Source: Apoda limacodes (Eukaryota; Arthropoda; Insecta; Lepidoptera; Limacodidae). From it: a stretch of 64,000 nt of DNA. The stretch lies in the NCBI GenBank assembly GCA_946406115.1, contig OX291552.1, positions 8,752,836 through 8,816,835 on the forward strand. The letters run 5' to 3'. The notes beneath the pieces were generated by a model. It searched no databases. It was not told the DNA's origin and was given only the letters and a program-made list of their open reading frames with translations. The position numbers were made by a program, and so were the translations under genes. This document shows positions 11,487 through 23,412 of this stretch, piece by piece (positions within the stretch are counted from its first letter, which is position 1; the number at the start of each line of letters is the position of its first letter).

Positions 11487-11805
11487 AATACCTTTAAACG
11501 AGCAATTCTTGTATATATATATCCATCGATTTTCATGAAATTTAGTATGTAGTTCGGGGTCGATAAATTGATGTAGCTAGGTTTCACTTTTAGAAAACGT
11601 CGTTTTATCCGTGTTTATAAGGCAATGATAAACTGAAAAGTATGACTCTTCCTGACATCTATTGGCGAGTAGTAATAAGCAACACTTAAGCTATTTGACA
11701 ATAAGTGGCGTTATTAAGCAACACTTAAGCTATTTGACAACAGGTGGCGTTATTAAGCAACGCTTAAGCTACTTGACAATAGAAGGCGCTGTTTAAAAAA
11801 AACCG
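11487..11805 (+). repeat. CAATTCTTGTATA-family repeat
   Basis: From TAATACCTTTAAACGAGCAATT through GACATCTATTGGCGAGTAG to three internal near-copies of a unit containing GGCGTTATTAAGCAACRCTTAAGC at about 11,680-11,790. The internal short tandem units vary in number between copies. Just downstream, GGTTCGCAGGGTCAGCTAGTT (11,893-11,913) is a repeat tail also seen at about 17,979. Confidence 0.6.
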
Positions 11806-11913
11806 AGCATTTGCTCGGTCCTCCAGGTACTGAAATTTAAGTAAATTGTTGTGCACACTCCGGGAAAAGTTTGTTTATAAAAAGAGAAATAAGGTTCGCA
11901 GGGTCAGCTAGTT

Positions 11914-12602
11914 AAAAAAAAAACTTTTATCTTTAGTTTGTTTCTACTCTGGACAACATATAATCAAAAAATCCTCATTTAAAAAAATGGAAAGCGGAGG
12001 CTTTAATTCTAAAATATTGCAATACATATATTGGAAAGGGTCTCTACTTCAGGTATTATAATAATTTTTTACCCCAAAATTTGACCACGTCAGGCCAAAA
12101 CATACAAAAGGAACAGTGCCGTTTCAAAGCTCTACCTCAAATTTGAAGTATCCTAGACTAGGGTCAAAATGGTTCTCGTAAATTCGTGCGCGCACTTCGG
12201 TAGGATTGCGAGAAATTGGTTGGGCGCACTCCAAGACTACTTCCGCAAAGTATCTAGACTTGATGTTTGTTTAACATTGCCATGTGAAACTCATTTTATT
12301 CTCTTTATTTTATCGTGCCATAAGATTTTAGTATACCTGTAGGTGCTGGGATTCCGTTACTCGTAAACTATAAATCAACTGACTATCTAGATCTAAAACT
12401 TTAAAATTTGCTAGGTAGATAACAGTAATAGGCAAGTAGTTATACGACGGATTTCTTCAAAATTTGTTTCTCTGATCTCAAAAAAATCCGCCCTAAGGCC
12501 ATAAAAGAGGGTGTATATGAGACAGGAAATTTTAAAACTAGTTATCAAAACCGTGGAAAAGTTGCCTGTTTTTAAATTTCTCTGTTTTTTCTTGTGTTGC
12601 AG
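11914..12602. other. Putative intron
   Basis: No repeat recognised. It ends in a good polypyrimidine tract and acceptor (TCTGTTTTTTCTTGTGTTGCAG). Confidence 0.4.
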
Positions 12603-12719
12603 CAAACATGTCCAGTCTGTCGTTGCCCCATGTCCTTCAAAGTTACTTCTGTGAAAGAAGCTCCACCTCCTGTACAGTCAGCCGCTGCCCCACCTTTCTG
12701 TTTAATCACTGAATTGAAG
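12603..12719 (+). CDS. Host exon with CPVC zinc-binding-like motif
   Basis: A 117-base exon bounded by a strong acceptor (long pyrimidine tract, TTGCAG) and donor (AAG/GTAACG). Only one frame is open and it gives 39 whole codons (phase 0 to 0), starting QTCPVCRCPMSFKVTSVKE and going on with a Pro/Ala-rich PPPVQSAAAPP stretch. CPVCR resembles the last cysteine pair of a RING finger, but the other ligands are not visible in the window and the candidate exon at 3,669 offers none, so a RING call would be speculation. The phase is compatible with joining to the exon at 18,834. Confidence 0.55.
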
Positions 12720-13394
12720 GTAACGGAAATTATATTATCTAACCCAATCAAAACACAATTTATTTTCGATAAAAAATCGGTTTGTTTTAGTTTCGGCGTT
12801 ATAGTTATAGAGAACTTAATCATGGAGTTAAGTATCATATTGTTGGCTTAATCTTTTTTTTTAGTAATTTCACCTTATATCCTAAACAATTTACTTGCAT
12901 GGAAGAAATAATTTATGAATGCATTTGATGCTGTTAAATTTTTCTTGATAAGTAATCAAGATTTCATAAAAATGCGATTTGGGAACTAGCCTTCATTTTG
13001 CATAATGAGTCACTCCCTCTGCTACATTTAAATTAAAATAAACAGACACATTTAAATTAAAATAAACAGACATCAATGTATACTTTGCCTACCCAACGGC
13101 GTTTTCCAGTGGACGTAGCTTTTTGATGTGGTAGATACCAGCACAGGCATGACCACCGTGATTTCATTCTTGCACACATCTTCAGAAGAATTTTACCGTT
13201 TTTTTTTTCGCCGTTTACTTTTGTAGGCACTACAACGTGGCACTACTAGTAGTGTCATCACATCATTTAATTATTTAAAATCAACATAATTTAAATTAAA
13301 AATAATAATGAGGATAAACAAAAATAACAGCAATAAAAATAAAATTTTAATAGACATTATTTTATCATAATCTTTAAAAAATATTCAGCTAACA
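12720..13394. other. Intron; contains a 25-bp direct repeat
   Basis: ACATTTAAATTAAAATAAAC is repeated back to back at about 13,023-13,070. Otherwise nothing recognised; the antisense ORF at 12,572-12,838 is a shadow of the exon. Confidence 0.4.
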
Positions 13395-13830
13395 GAAAAT
13401 GGTTCTCTACCTAAAGGGTAAAAAACAGGACCCTTTGACTAAGACTCCGCTGTCCGTCCGTCAGTCTGTCACTTGGATGTATCTTATGAACCGTGATAGT
13501 TAGACAGTTGAAATTTTCACAGAAAATGTATTTCTGTTGCCGCTATAACAACAAATAATAAAAAACAGTAATATAAATATTTAAGGGGCTCCCATACAAC
13601 GAACGTGATATTTTGCGCGTTTTTGGTCGTAGTTATTGTAAACGGCAACAGGTAGACGCTTTCAATATTCACAGAATATTTAGTTATATATTCACTTTAA
13701 GAAAAAAAAATCAAATAAAACAAATATTTAAGGAGTCCCAAAAAACAGACGTGATTTTTTTGCTGTTTTCATAGATAATGGTACGGAACCCTTCGAGCGC
13801 GAGTCCGACTCGCACCTGGCCGTTTTTTTC
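13395..13830 (+). repeat. GGTTCCGTA-family repeat, opposite orientation to 10,770-11,180
   Basis: Matches 10,770-11,180 and 6,540-6,775 on the other strand: GACTCCGCTGTCCGTCCGTC, TTTCTGTTGCCGCTATAAC, GGGGCTCCCATACAACG and the end GCGAGTCCGACTCGCACCTG. The 108-residue minus-strand ORF at 13,711-14,037 is made of this repeat and its neighbour. Confidence 0.6.
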
Positions 13831-13834
13831 ATAA

Positions 13835-14035
13835 TAATTTTCGCCATGACTATTCTTTACAAGTAAGGCTGAGCTCTTCTCGTGAATTGAAATTATGTCC
13901 CGGCAGTCGTCATTACTCACCTTAACCCTTAACCCTAATACCCTTAGCGATCGGCCACACGGAAATCTAATTACACAAGGAATCAGATCGATAACTGAAT
14001 TAAGCGCGGATGGATCCGCGGGCACAGCCTGTAAC
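13835..14035 (-). repeat. SINE/LINE-tail-like repeat
   Basis: Carries GATAACTGAATTAAGCGCGG and GATCCGCGGGCACAGCCTG, similar to the tails near 330 and 17,840. Family uncertain. Confidence 0.35.
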
Positions 14036-14837
14036 ATTATAAAATAACAAAAATTTTTTTTTTACACTGACCAGTGCGGCGTGCATATTTAGTAAACTAC
14101 CTATAATGGGAACGGTGTTTAAATCCATTACAGTTGCCAGTGCCGCGCGCGTATGTGTTGTGTGTTACCTCACATAAAGCTGCTTTTAGGTACCTATTTA
14201 AGACCCGACGGTAACATTATTTGTTTATTACTGTTTTTCTTTTATATTGTATTTATTATTCGATATAGGTATTGATTATTACCTACTGACTCTTCGGTGA
14301 AGGAAAACATCGTCAAGGAATTTAAAAAAAGACTCATGTAAACACCCTCGATAAGGGGAGGCCGTGCCCAACAGTCGGAACGTAGGTATGAGGCTGGTAA
14401 GGATTAAAATGATTAAGTTACTACTTTCGATTCATTATGGATAGGTTCCTCTAAACATACGTAATTAACAAAGTAAATTTACTTACTGTTACTTGAGTTC
14501 GTCGCTCAATATTTTTTATTCTGTAGCTCGCTTATCCACTGCACTTGGATAAGTTGAGGAGCGACAAACGATTGCGCGCGTGCGCCTAATTCTGACAATG
14601 TCACGAAAAACACTAAATTTTGATTTATTTTATTTTACCTAGATGTTGATTGGGCTCGGTACTTACGCCGTCGCGCCGCCCGCCTGCCGGGCCTGCTTTC
14701 ATTCATGTTTGTTGTATACATATATCTATAGATATGTTCGCAGACGCAGCTGTGCTGTCTCTTTCCTACAATTTATCTATAGCGCAACATTTTAGTTATA
14801 GGTATGTTTTCGTGGGTAGCTTGATGTGTCACCTTGT
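14036..14837. other. Intron-like, nothing recognised
   Basis: Contains GC-richer patches (CGTCGCGCCGCCCGCC near 14,669) but no supported exon. The 104-residue ORF at 14,650-14,964 runs into the inverted repeat and is not supported. Confidence 0.35.
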
Positions 14838-16125
14838 GTACATACTTAAAATAAATTGTACCTCAATGGGTCAGCGGTACAGCCACTCAGATTTTGGGCT
14901 TGCTATAGAGCATCTCCCCAGCAACCTTAAATTGAAATTAAGAGAAATTTCACAAAAATACTAACTGTTTCAGGAAACAAGAGGCTGAAAAAATATGTAC
15001 GGTTAATTTAAATATGAAATGTTAACATTTTTATCATTTAGAGCTGAATTTCTAATCTCAATAGTAATTTTAGTACCTCTCTGTGTAGCGAAAAAATTGA
15101 ATATAAAGTTTCCCGCCATTGTGACGTCAGGAAAATATTAATTTTGAGAAATTTCATAGAAAATCTCAGTTGCAGCTAGTAAAATTTAGCCCTGAAAAAG
15201 TTATCGTGAAAAATATTATTACAATTCCTATTCTAAAGGTGCTTTCGTTTTGGGATTTTTGGGACGCATTGATGTCAACATTTTGTATTTTTTTTTGCAA
15301 ACCTAACGCACCACGCGTAAAAATATTTGAATACTATTTTTGCCATATCTTTTTAACAGGTACGTCTTGGAAGATTAAGAATAATTAAGATATGTTAAGG
15401 TACCAAATGGGTACTAAATGTCTACATTTATCGGCATTAGTAATTCTCTATGAAACTTCTTAAAATACGAAGTTACATAACTTATATTCAATTTTTTTCG
15501 CAACGCAGAGAGGTACTTACTTTTTAAATAATCTAATACCTTTAAACGAGCAATTCTTGTATATATGCACATATATACATGCATTTATAATCTAAATCTC
15601 GGAAACGGCTCCAACGATTTTCATGAAATTTAGTGTGCTGTATGGTTTCCGGGGCGATAGATCGATTGATCTAGCTAAGTTTCATTTTTAGAAAATGTCG
15701 TTCTATGTTTTTAGGCAATGTTAAACTGAAAAATATGCCTCTTCCCGACATCTATTGGCGAGTAGTAATACTATTGTTTTTACCGATACAGCAGCACTAA
15801 AGCTACTTGACAATAGATCGCGTTGTTAAGCAACACTAAAGCTACTAAGATATTCTTACCACAACCCGCCATCCGAACGGACACCTTGTTTTCTTGCAAT
15901 ATGATTTTTACATATTTAGCTATATGATTAAATTACTATTGAGACATTTCATATTTAAACTAACCGTACATTTTTTAGCCTATCGTTTCCTGAGACAGTT
16001 AGTATTTTTGTGAAATTTCTCTTAATTTCAATTTGGGGTTGCTGGGGTGATGCTCTATAGCAAGCCCAAAATCTGGGTGGCTGTACCGCTGACCCATTGA
16101 GGTACAATTTATTTTAAGTATGTAC
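14838..16125. mobile_element. Foldback element with about 185-bp inverted arms, interrupted by another repeat
   Basis: The left arm (14,838-15,022; GTACATACTTAAAATAAATT, GGTCAGCGGTACAGCC, GGGCTTGCTATAGAGCATC) is mirrored at 15,944-16,125. A second, inner pair follows: TAGTACCTCTCTGTGTAGCG (15,071) against CGCAACGCAGAGAGGTACTT (15,500). Between the outer and inner right arms sits a CAATTCTTGTATA-family copy (15,528-15,850), which splits what was a single long palindrome. No transposase frame is seen. Confidence 0.75.
15528..15850 (+). repeat. CAATTCTTGTATA-family repeat nested in the foldback element
   Basis: Starts ATCTAATACCTTTAAACGAG and carries GAAACGGCTCCAACG, GACATCTATTGGCGAGTAG and AAGCTACTTGACAATAG as in the other copies. 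It lies inside the right side of the inverted repeat and so is younger than it. Confidence 0.65.
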
Positions 16126-16569
16126 TAATTCAGTACACATTATGTAAAACCACGTCACGTATTTACGATATAAATAGCAAAACAAATTACGGAGCTTACG
16201 CTTACAGAGATTTCTAAGGAGCATGACGTAAATTATCGGTTATGTTTAAGAAGTTGCCGTAAACTGAGAACCCCTTAACCGTTTATTAGAATGATGTTTA
16301 TTTTAATTTAGATTTAATTTTTACGATAAACAACATTTTCTAAGCCATGCTTGAAAGTTATTTGATTTGTCAATATGAGTTCAGGTCCTTGATATAAAAA
16401 GAAAAGAATGCCAACTGAAGGTTTACAAATTCCGTTTTCATGCTAGAAAGAAATACCTCCATCTAATAATTTCTTTTAAACCCCCGCCGAAAAAAGATAG
16501 GTGGTATAAGTTTGATCGCTGTGTGTGTGTGTATATCTGTCTGTGGCACCGTAGCTCTTAAGCTCTTTA

Positions 16570-16860
16570 ACGGGTGAACCAATTTGAATGCGGTTTTTTT
16601 TTAGTTGAAAGCAGGTTTTGTAGCTGTGGTTCTTAGACATATTTAATTAAAATCGGTTCAGCCGTTTCACGGTTATCAGCTCTTTTGTTAGCTGTTGTAA
16701 ATACAATATATACGTATACGGGTGAACCAATTTGAATGCGGTTTTTTTTAGTTGAAAGCAGGTTTTGTAGCTGTGGTTCTTAGACATATTTAATTAAAAT
16801 CGGTTCAGCCATTTCAAGGTTATCAGCTCTTTTGTTAGCTGCTGTAAATACAATATATAC
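16570..16860. repeat. 148-bp tandem duplication
   Basis: ACGGGTGAACCAATTTGAATG starts copies at 16,570 and 16,718. The units share TTGAAAGCAGGTTTTGTAGC and TTAAAATCGGTTCAGCC and differ at only a few bases, so this is a recent duplication inside a larger dispersed repeat that begins with a CCCCCGCCGAAAAAAGATAG block at 16,482. Confidence 0.8.
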
Positions 16861-17219
16861 GTAAATAAACAAGGGTTAAAATAACTAATTAGTTTCGCGC
16901 CATATCGCTTTTTTTAGACGTGCGTTCAGTAATTTACACATATTTTCTTTTATATAAACGCTATTAATTATTAGAAGGTATTATTAATTATAAATATACT
17001 GTAATGTAATGTATAGTACAACAACAATGAAAAAATGCAATGTAGTAAGGTAGGTAGGTAGCTAAGTAAGTATCGCAAAATTCCTAAACTTAATATTCGA
17101 ATGTTGCGTTACTTTGTCTTTTGTACAGCAAAACCACCCTTTTGGTGCTGGAGAGGTGAAAATATTATTTTTGTACAAAAACTACTAGACTACCATTTAT
17201 ATTCTTAGAGACATAACCA

Positions 17220-17995
17220 TAAATAACCCTTTCTAGTTTGACATCTGTCATCCCATATTAAGATCTTGATGAAAGCTATCATTTCAGCGAAGAAACTACT
17301 AGTCTACAATCAATAGTTTCAGAGATATAGCCCTTTCTAGTTTGACTTCTGTCAACTATACATATAAATTAAATTGAAGTGCCTGTTTGATATATTGAAA
17401 TAACCGTTTTTTACTACATGTATATGAATATATATACGGTACATACACCAAAATAACATTTTTACAATTTTCGTCTGTCTGTTTTTTCCGTCTAATCTCT
17501 GAAATGGCTGGACCGATTTTGACGGGACTTTTATTGGCAGGTAGCTGATATAATGAGGAGTAACTTAGGCTACGTTTATTTTAGAAAAATGCTTTATTTT
17601 AGAAAAATAAAGTAATGTTGCAATGTTCAAGTACTGTCCAGAACCGCGCGCAGCTCACGCGCATGCCACTGGGCCGTCACGTCGCTTGTCGGGCGCCTCC
17701 CACCAACGAATCAATATGCTATCACAAATGCTGCCTGTCGCGCGGGCTCAGAACAAAAAAAAATTGAAAATAAATGATAATTAAAATAAAAATGCAAACA
17801 CTAAATAAACGAATTAACTTTTTTTTAAAATTCTACGCGGACGAAGTCGCGGGTACAGCTTTTGTCAATAAAAAAACTTAAAACTTAATTTGGAATAAGT
17901 AAAAATATAAAAAAAAAATTAATAAAATAATAAAATAAAAACTAAAAAATTAAAGAATCGACTCTTAGGCGGAACAAGGTTCGCCGGGTCAGCTA
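17220..17995 (+). repeat. Repeat cluster in intron (5,508-type block, SINE-like tail, CAGCTAGTT tail)
   Basis: 17,220-17,345 resembles the 5,508-5,711 unit. 17,480-17,870 reads like a SINE/LINE 3' part (AAATGGCTGGACCGATTTTG, TACGCGGACGAAGTCGCGGG). 17,970-17,995 carries GGTTCGCCGGGTCAGCTAG. A GC-rich segment at 17,640-17,750 (GGGCCGTCACGTCGCTTGTC) shows no exon signals. Confidence 0.4.
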
Positions 17996-18163
17996 GTTCG
18001 AAATAAATATCTTGATGAGATTGCAAAGAAACTACAAGACTGCGCTCAATAGTTACGCAGATATAACCATTTTATCCATTAGTGTTGAGAACCATTTATG
18101 GTGGTAGTTTAATATTAACGCATTTTCACATGCCAATTATATCTACTAGATTTATTTGTTTTT

Positions 18164-18548
18164 TAGGGTTCCGTACCTCAAAAGAAAAAAGGAACCCTTA
18201 TGGGATCACTTTGTTGTCCGTCTGGGTGTCTGTCTGTCTGTCAGGACCCTTTTACTCAGGAACGCGTGAAGGTATCAAGTTGAAATTAATATCAAATCAG
18301 GTCCACGGTCTCTTGAAGCCTTTGAACTTTCCGTTGACCTATAATCGTGAAATTTGGCAGGAAGCAATGCCATGTAGTACACATAAAGGAATAAATCTGA
18401 GAACCTTATTTGCAGTTAGTAAACTAACCGCGACCTATATCCGTGTATTGGGACAACAGTTGTCCAATGGTAAAGTTCAATTTGTCCCTCAATACAGTTT
18501 ACCTTTTACGGAACCCTCGTCTAGTCTAGCCCGACTCGCACTTAGTAG
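18164..18548 (+). repeat. GGTTCCGTA-family repeat (longer subfamily)
   Basis: AGGGTTCCGTACCTCAAAAG, TGTCTGTCTGTCTGTCAGG and GAAATTTGGCAGGAAGCAATG, ending near CCCGACTCGCACTTAG. The 174-residue ORF at 18,082-18,606 is the longest plus-strand ORF in the left part, but it is made of this repeat. Confidence 0.65.
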
Positions 18549-18833
18549 GCGGGCTGCAGTAGTGTCACTGGTAATGAGGAAATCCACGGGTAATTTTGAT
18601 ATATGAATGTATCAGCCTGATAGATAGTACTAAGGATAGTAGTGTCATGGAAAAATGATAACTCCCATGACACTACTAGTAGTGCCACATAGTAGTGCCT
18701 ATTTCAAAATTAATAAAAGACGACTAGTTCTTCCCAACGAAAATAGAATTTGTGCAGATTCACTAAGCCGTATGTATATTTTTTATATCGATGGAAATAA
18801 ATAAGTTACTATTACAGGCTTTTACAATTGAAG

Positions 18834-18938
18834 ATGGCCAATCTCTTGGCAAAGCAGGTCGCCAAAGGTGCAGTGGTAGGAATAGGTGATACAGGACCGC
18901 ACCCGCTCACCATCACTACGCCAGCTGATACTGAAACG
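18834..18938 (+). CDS. Host exon (MANLLAKQVAKGAVVG)
   Basis: Open in one frame only, reading MANLLAKQVAKGAVVGIGD and then TGPHPLTITTPADTET, to a GT donor at 18,939. Two acceptors are possible: TATTACAG at 18,817, which would put an extra G in front and need a two-base overhang from the previous exon, and TTGAAG at 18,833, which keeps phase 0 and matches the end of the exon at 12,719. I chose the second for phase, although the first has the better pyrimidine tract; a missed exon in between is possible. It joins in phase to 20,683. Function unknown. Confidence 0.55.
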
Positions 18939-19099
18939 GTATGCCATACACATACATTTAAAACTAGCTGTTCGTGCCCGGCGTCTCCCGGGTGACTTTT
19001 TGTCTCTTCCAAAAAATTTAAAGAAAAAAGTTATGGCTGAACCTCCATAAAAAATATATATATACAGGGAAGTAAATATTTCAACTTTAGTGTATAGAG

Positions 19100-20300
19100 C
19101 CTTTTAGTGGTCGGACAGACGGACAGACCGAAGGCGTAGGCTTAGTAATAGGGCTCCGTTGGGACCTCTGGGTACGGAACCCTAATTAACTTAAAAAAAA
19201 TCGGCCAAGTACATCTTGGTCGACTATTACTCTTTAGCCTGTAAAGTGTACTTAGCCGTGATAGTTTTCCTTTTAAATTCATTATATGCACTACCATTGT
19301 ATTTTTTTTTACATTTCCAAATACTGTACTTATGCTGGTAGAGGGGAACACTTGACTCTAACAAAAATTAGTACTTTAAAGCTAAATGTTTCGCAAACGG
19401 AGCCCTTAATAAAAAAATGGTCTTTGCATACCGGCAATGTTTTTGGAATTCCTAACCAACGACGGCCCACAAGATGGGGTAGACGAGAAAAAAATTACGC
19501 CCCCACTTCATTTGTAGGGGAGGTACCAAACTTCTAAGCCTACGCAACCAAAAGATACAGCCGTTTATGCTGCAAATTTTCGAAACTCATAAGGGAATCA
19601 AAACCTACAGGGTACTTTCCCGTGAATTCTGAATTTTGAAATTTGGTACGAAGCAACGTCTTATAGATAAAGGCAAAATTGCGAAACCCGTAAATTTTTA
19701 GTTACATTATATAATAAAAATATTTTCAATAAAATACAACAACATATAATAAGTTCGCACAGATATAATAAGTTAGTATAAGTACTTCCTCGGTGCGCGA
19801 GCCAGACTCCACTTATTAAATGTTTCGCAAACGGAGCCCTAAATCAAAAAATGGTCTTTACATACCCCCAAAGCTTTTGGAATTCCTAATCAACGACACC
19901 CCACAAGGAACCCTTATGGATTCGTCATAGTCTTTCTGTCCGTCCGTATGTCACAGCCACTTTTTTCCGAAACTATAAGAACTATACTGTTGAAACTTGG
20001 AAAGTAGATGTAAATTTTGGGGGTTCCCCATACTTAAAACTGAAACTCAAAAAATTTTTTTCATCAAACCCATACGTGTGGGTTAGCTATGGATAGGTCT
20101 TCAAAACTGATTAAACTGAATAGTTTGCGCGAGAGACACTCTTCCAAAGTGGTAAAATGTGTTTCCCCCCTCCTGTAGCTTCTAAAATAAGAGAATGATA
20201 TGATATGATGTACATTACCATTATATATTACCAACTTCCACCGAAAATTGGTTTGAACGAGATCTAGTTAAGTAGTTTTTTTTAATATGTCATAAATCGT
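19100..20300 (+). repeat. Overlapping GGTTCCGTA-family repeats
   Basis: At least two copies: one around 19,100-19,900 with both GGTACGGAACCC and CGGCCAAGTAC boxes and AACGGAGCCCTTAATAAAAA, and one at 19,900-20,290 matching the body of 1,277-1,770 (AGTTTGCGCGAGAGACACTC). ORFs at 19,142-19,351 and 19,286-19,537 are by-products. Confidence 0.55.
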
Positions 20301-20397
20301 AAACCGCAATTTACCTTTCATTCAATCAACTCAAATATAAAAATAAAAAAAAACTTTTGTCATCTTTTTTATTGTTTTAAATCCGTATTGTTACAAT

Positions 20398-20655
20398 TTT
20401 AGGGTTCCGTACCTCAAAAGGAAAAAACGGAACCCTTATAGGATCACCTTGCTGTCCGTCGGTCCGTCTGCCAAGACCTCTTTTCTCAGGATCGCTCGGA
20501 GACATCAAGCTAAAATTTATATCAAATACTCAGGTCTACTGTCCCTTTGAACTATGAAAAAAATCAAACTTCTACGCCTACGCAATCAAAAGATTCAGCC
20601 GTTTATGCCGCAAATTTCCGCAAACAAAACCTACAGGGTAATTCCCGTGAATTCG
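20398..20655 (+). repeat. GGTTCCGTA-family repeat directly upstream of an exon
   Basis: TTAGGGTTCCGTACCTCAAA to CCTACAGGGTAATTCCCGTG. It stops about 30 bases before the acceptor of the next exon. A further copy, starting mid-family, resumes at about 20,985 on the other side of that exon. Confidence 0.55.
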
Positions 20656-20682
20656 TATATAAGTATCTATTTTATTTGGCAG

Positions 20683-20822
20683 GAATTTTCAAACTCGCCT
20701 AGCACCCCACAAGAAGGTGCCAAGCCTGAACCGCTAAATGGACAAGTTAATGGAAACTGCTCCAGTGAGCAATCTATACCTGGCTCTCCGCAAGCTCGTC
20801 CTGCTTACCGTGGACCCTACAG
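20683..20822 (+). CDS. Host exon, Ser/Pro/Gly-rich
   Basis: A 140-base exon between acceptor TTTGGCAG and donor CAG/GTATTC. It encodes EFSNSPSTPQEGAKPEPLN and continues to SPQARPAYRGPY, low-complexity and probably disordered, ending with two bases (AG) of a split arginine codon. The overhang is completed exactly by the G that opens the exon at 23,413. It is flanked closely on both sides by copies of the same repeat family. The ORF at 20,554-20,889 reads through both splice sites and is not the gene. Confidence 0.7.
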
Positions 20823-20984
20823 GTATTCTGTTGTCATTTTAAGGCAAAACCGGTTTTGGATAATTTTTTGTGTAAATACAATTTATTAAAGCTTTTTCAT
20901 AAATTGCCGTTTTTCCGTCTCTTTTTTTCTAGTCGACTATACCGTAAAAGTTTAAGTAAATATAATTTTCGTATTCCGGTATTA

Positions 20985-21325
20985 TAAAAAAATAAAGCTT
21001 CTCGTCAACGCAATTAAAAAAAACGGCTGAAATACGGTTATTTTTATCGCATATTGCGACACAAATAAATCAAAACCTATGGGGTACTTCCCGTTGTCCT
21101 AAAATAATGAAATTTGGCAAAAAGCATGCCATGTAGCAACAAACATATAGGAAAAATCTAACAAAACTGTAAATTTATTTTGCGATTATAAACTTATTTG
21201 CATTTGGTAAACTATCCGCGACCTATTTCGATATTTTGGGTTGTTTGACGGCAAAGGGAAGTTGGTTCCTCAATACAATTTACCTTTTACGGAATCTTCG
21301 GTGCGCGAGTCCGACTCGCACTTTA
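20985..21325 (+). repeat. GGTTCCGTA-family repeat (3' part)
   Basis: CCTATGGGGTACTTCCCGTT, AATGAAATTTGGCAAAAAGC and the tail CGGTGCGCGAGTCCGACTCG. Fragment of the same subfamily as 18,164-18,548. Confidence 0.55.
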
Positions 21326-21714
21326 CTTAAAAAAAATTTTTTACACCAGCTCAGCATATTTAGGTTAAACCTTGGTGGCAACACTGTCAACATCTGGAAA
21401 TACATACCAAGTAGTATGATTGTTGCTAATGACGCGACAAGATTAAAGAAGCGTACCGAATTGTCACGGTGATTTTATGGACCAGAGTTTTTATCGTTAC
21501 CAACCAAAAAATAGCCCAAAGAATCATCAAAATCCAAAACTACATCTACCTCAGAAGAGTTGAAGCTCTCTAAGTCGGGGCCACCAAACTGGACAAACCT
21601 ACCAGACCCCATGCTACGTCTAGTTCGTGTGACCGCGCGCTTCTATCAAAGCGCGAATAATTTTTGGACACTTTTGAAACGTAAAAATCAAGATTCTAAA
21701 AATATTAATTCCCA

Positions 21715-22710
21715 TCACCTGTAGCCGTCATCCTGCAGTTCGACTTCTTATTTTTCATTACCACGTGAAAGCTGCTCACGGTTTCAACGAGCAGGTCACT
21801 AACGAACTTAAGAAGAAGTAATGGATCTTCCGATGTCGTAGTTAAATTTTTTTAAATTAAAATTAAAATTCATTTATTTCTACCATCAGGGATCATAATG
21901 TGTGATACATAAAATTATTACATTCTTTTTCAACAATTAAATAAAATAAAAATGAAATAACTACCAAAATAAAAATAAAATAAAAATTAAAAATGTCACA
22001 TTAATTTCAAATTTCAATAAATATTAATTATTTAGTCAGTACATGAACCATTGCAGCATGGTTTCAGCGAATATTTTCAGGATACTGCCCGGGCCACCAC
22101 GAACCCTGCGCACCAGTAACGCGTTTACATATAGATTGAAGAGCTTAAGTGAGGTCAGCCCCCCCCCCCCTGTCTCACCCCGCACTCAATCCTATATGGG
22201 TCCGAAAAAACATTTGTAGTAAAGTGCGCATAGTGGCAAGAATATGCCCGTTCTGCATTAAGCGAAAAGCAAAGCCTCAAATCCCACCTACTGGCGATCT
22301 TCCTGACGTGAGGCTAGAACACCAAAGATGCCCGTTCACCAATACTGACCTGGACTATTTGTGACCCGTTGACGTATCAGTTGGTGCGAATTTTACGGTA
22401 ATACTGTGCAGGATTTTGTTAGACAAAGGCATAGAATGGTGTTTCATGCCTCGGGCTTCGCTGTTCATTGGTGAATGCTGGGAATGGCTTGTAAAAACCG
22501 TGAACTGTCTGCCCTTTTTGTCACGTTTAAGGACAGATCCCCAGGGAGAAACCTCTTATATAGCATTATTGTTCAGGCGGAAGCTCTGGTGAACTTAAGG
22601 GCCTTTAACCTACGTCACTGAAAATCAAGAGTGCCAGAGTCTACCACCCTTCCACTTTCTGTTAGGGGCCTCATCTGCCTAGCAAAAGCCAACATGTTTG
22701 GATGACAGTG
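21715..22710 (+). pseudogene. BEL/Pao LTR-retrotransposon, broken integrase region
   Basis: Dead pol remnant in the last intron. At 21,750-21,830 a frame gives YHVKAAHGFNEQVTNELKKK, like the start of the BEL/Pao integrase zinc-binding region. After an interruption by AT-rich sequence (about 21,850-22,030), 22,235-22,364 reads CPFCIKRKAKPQIPPTGDLP and then LEHQRCPFTNTDLDYL, the H2C2/core border. Much of the catalytic core is missing. At 22,480-22,690, broken by frameshifts, come EWLVKTV-like, QAEALVN-like and FLLG-like signatures typical of the integrase end. No LTRs seen. Family assignment is from recognising these motifs in order. Confidence 0.75.
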
Positions 22711-23412
22711 TTTTCTCACTCAGGGCGGAGTGGTAAAGTACTCCGCCTGTGTAAACATTTCTACAGCAGGTAGCTAAAGGAATATCTACCAAGCCTCAAG
22801 CAAAAGAGACCTCAAGGCGAGCAACATACCAACTTGAAACCAAGTGGCATGTGACCCACAGTTGTCCATGTGTTCATATCATTTTAATCATATAACTGAT
22901 TCTGAGTTCACCTTGACCTTCCAACGGATCGTCTATTTATTTATTATTTATTTACAAATAATAATGCGTGCGTCAAGTATCATGGTTTAGGTACAGTCGC
23001 GGAATTAGAATGTTTAGCAGGTTGATCGTCATCTTAAGTTATCCGTATATCACGAAATACATCGGAATATGAAGAGACATCGTAAATGCTTTAGACATAT
23101 GGTCGGACCCAGGAAGTAGAAGCTAATTCAGACCGGTTCCCGAAGTCCGCGCAACTGCGTCATGCATAACACGTAGCTTCTTTTTCTGTAGGTGTATCAC
23201 TGAAAAATATGGTAGATACCAGCGTACCGTTTTGTGGATACAAAACAATACAAATGTTCTTTATTGTACACCATAACACAAAATTTCAAATTTCTAGACC
23301 TAGCGGTCTCGGCTTTGTGTTCATATGTCCTTGAATCTGTCAGTCAACTTGCTTATTGTAAGGTATCATCCATTAATTTAATGCATATCAAGAAATTATT
23401 TATTGCTTTCAG
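22711..23412. other. Remainder of last intron
   Basis: Nothing recognised; ends TTATTGCTTTCAG as a good acceptor. Confidence 0.4.

Noticed and set aside
12603..12719. RING-finger E3 ligase call for the CPVCR exon
   Set aside because: Only one cysteine pair is visible; the remaining zinc ligands cannot be found in any candidate exon of the window.
18082..18606. 174-codon plus-strand ORF as a host gene
   Set aside because: Made almost entirely of a GGTTCCGTA-family repeat copy whose relatives are non-coding.
22149..22364. 71-codon ORF as a host exon
   Set aside because: Its sequence (CPFCIKRKAKPQIPPTGDLP) is BEL/Pao integrase and continues a broken pol region.
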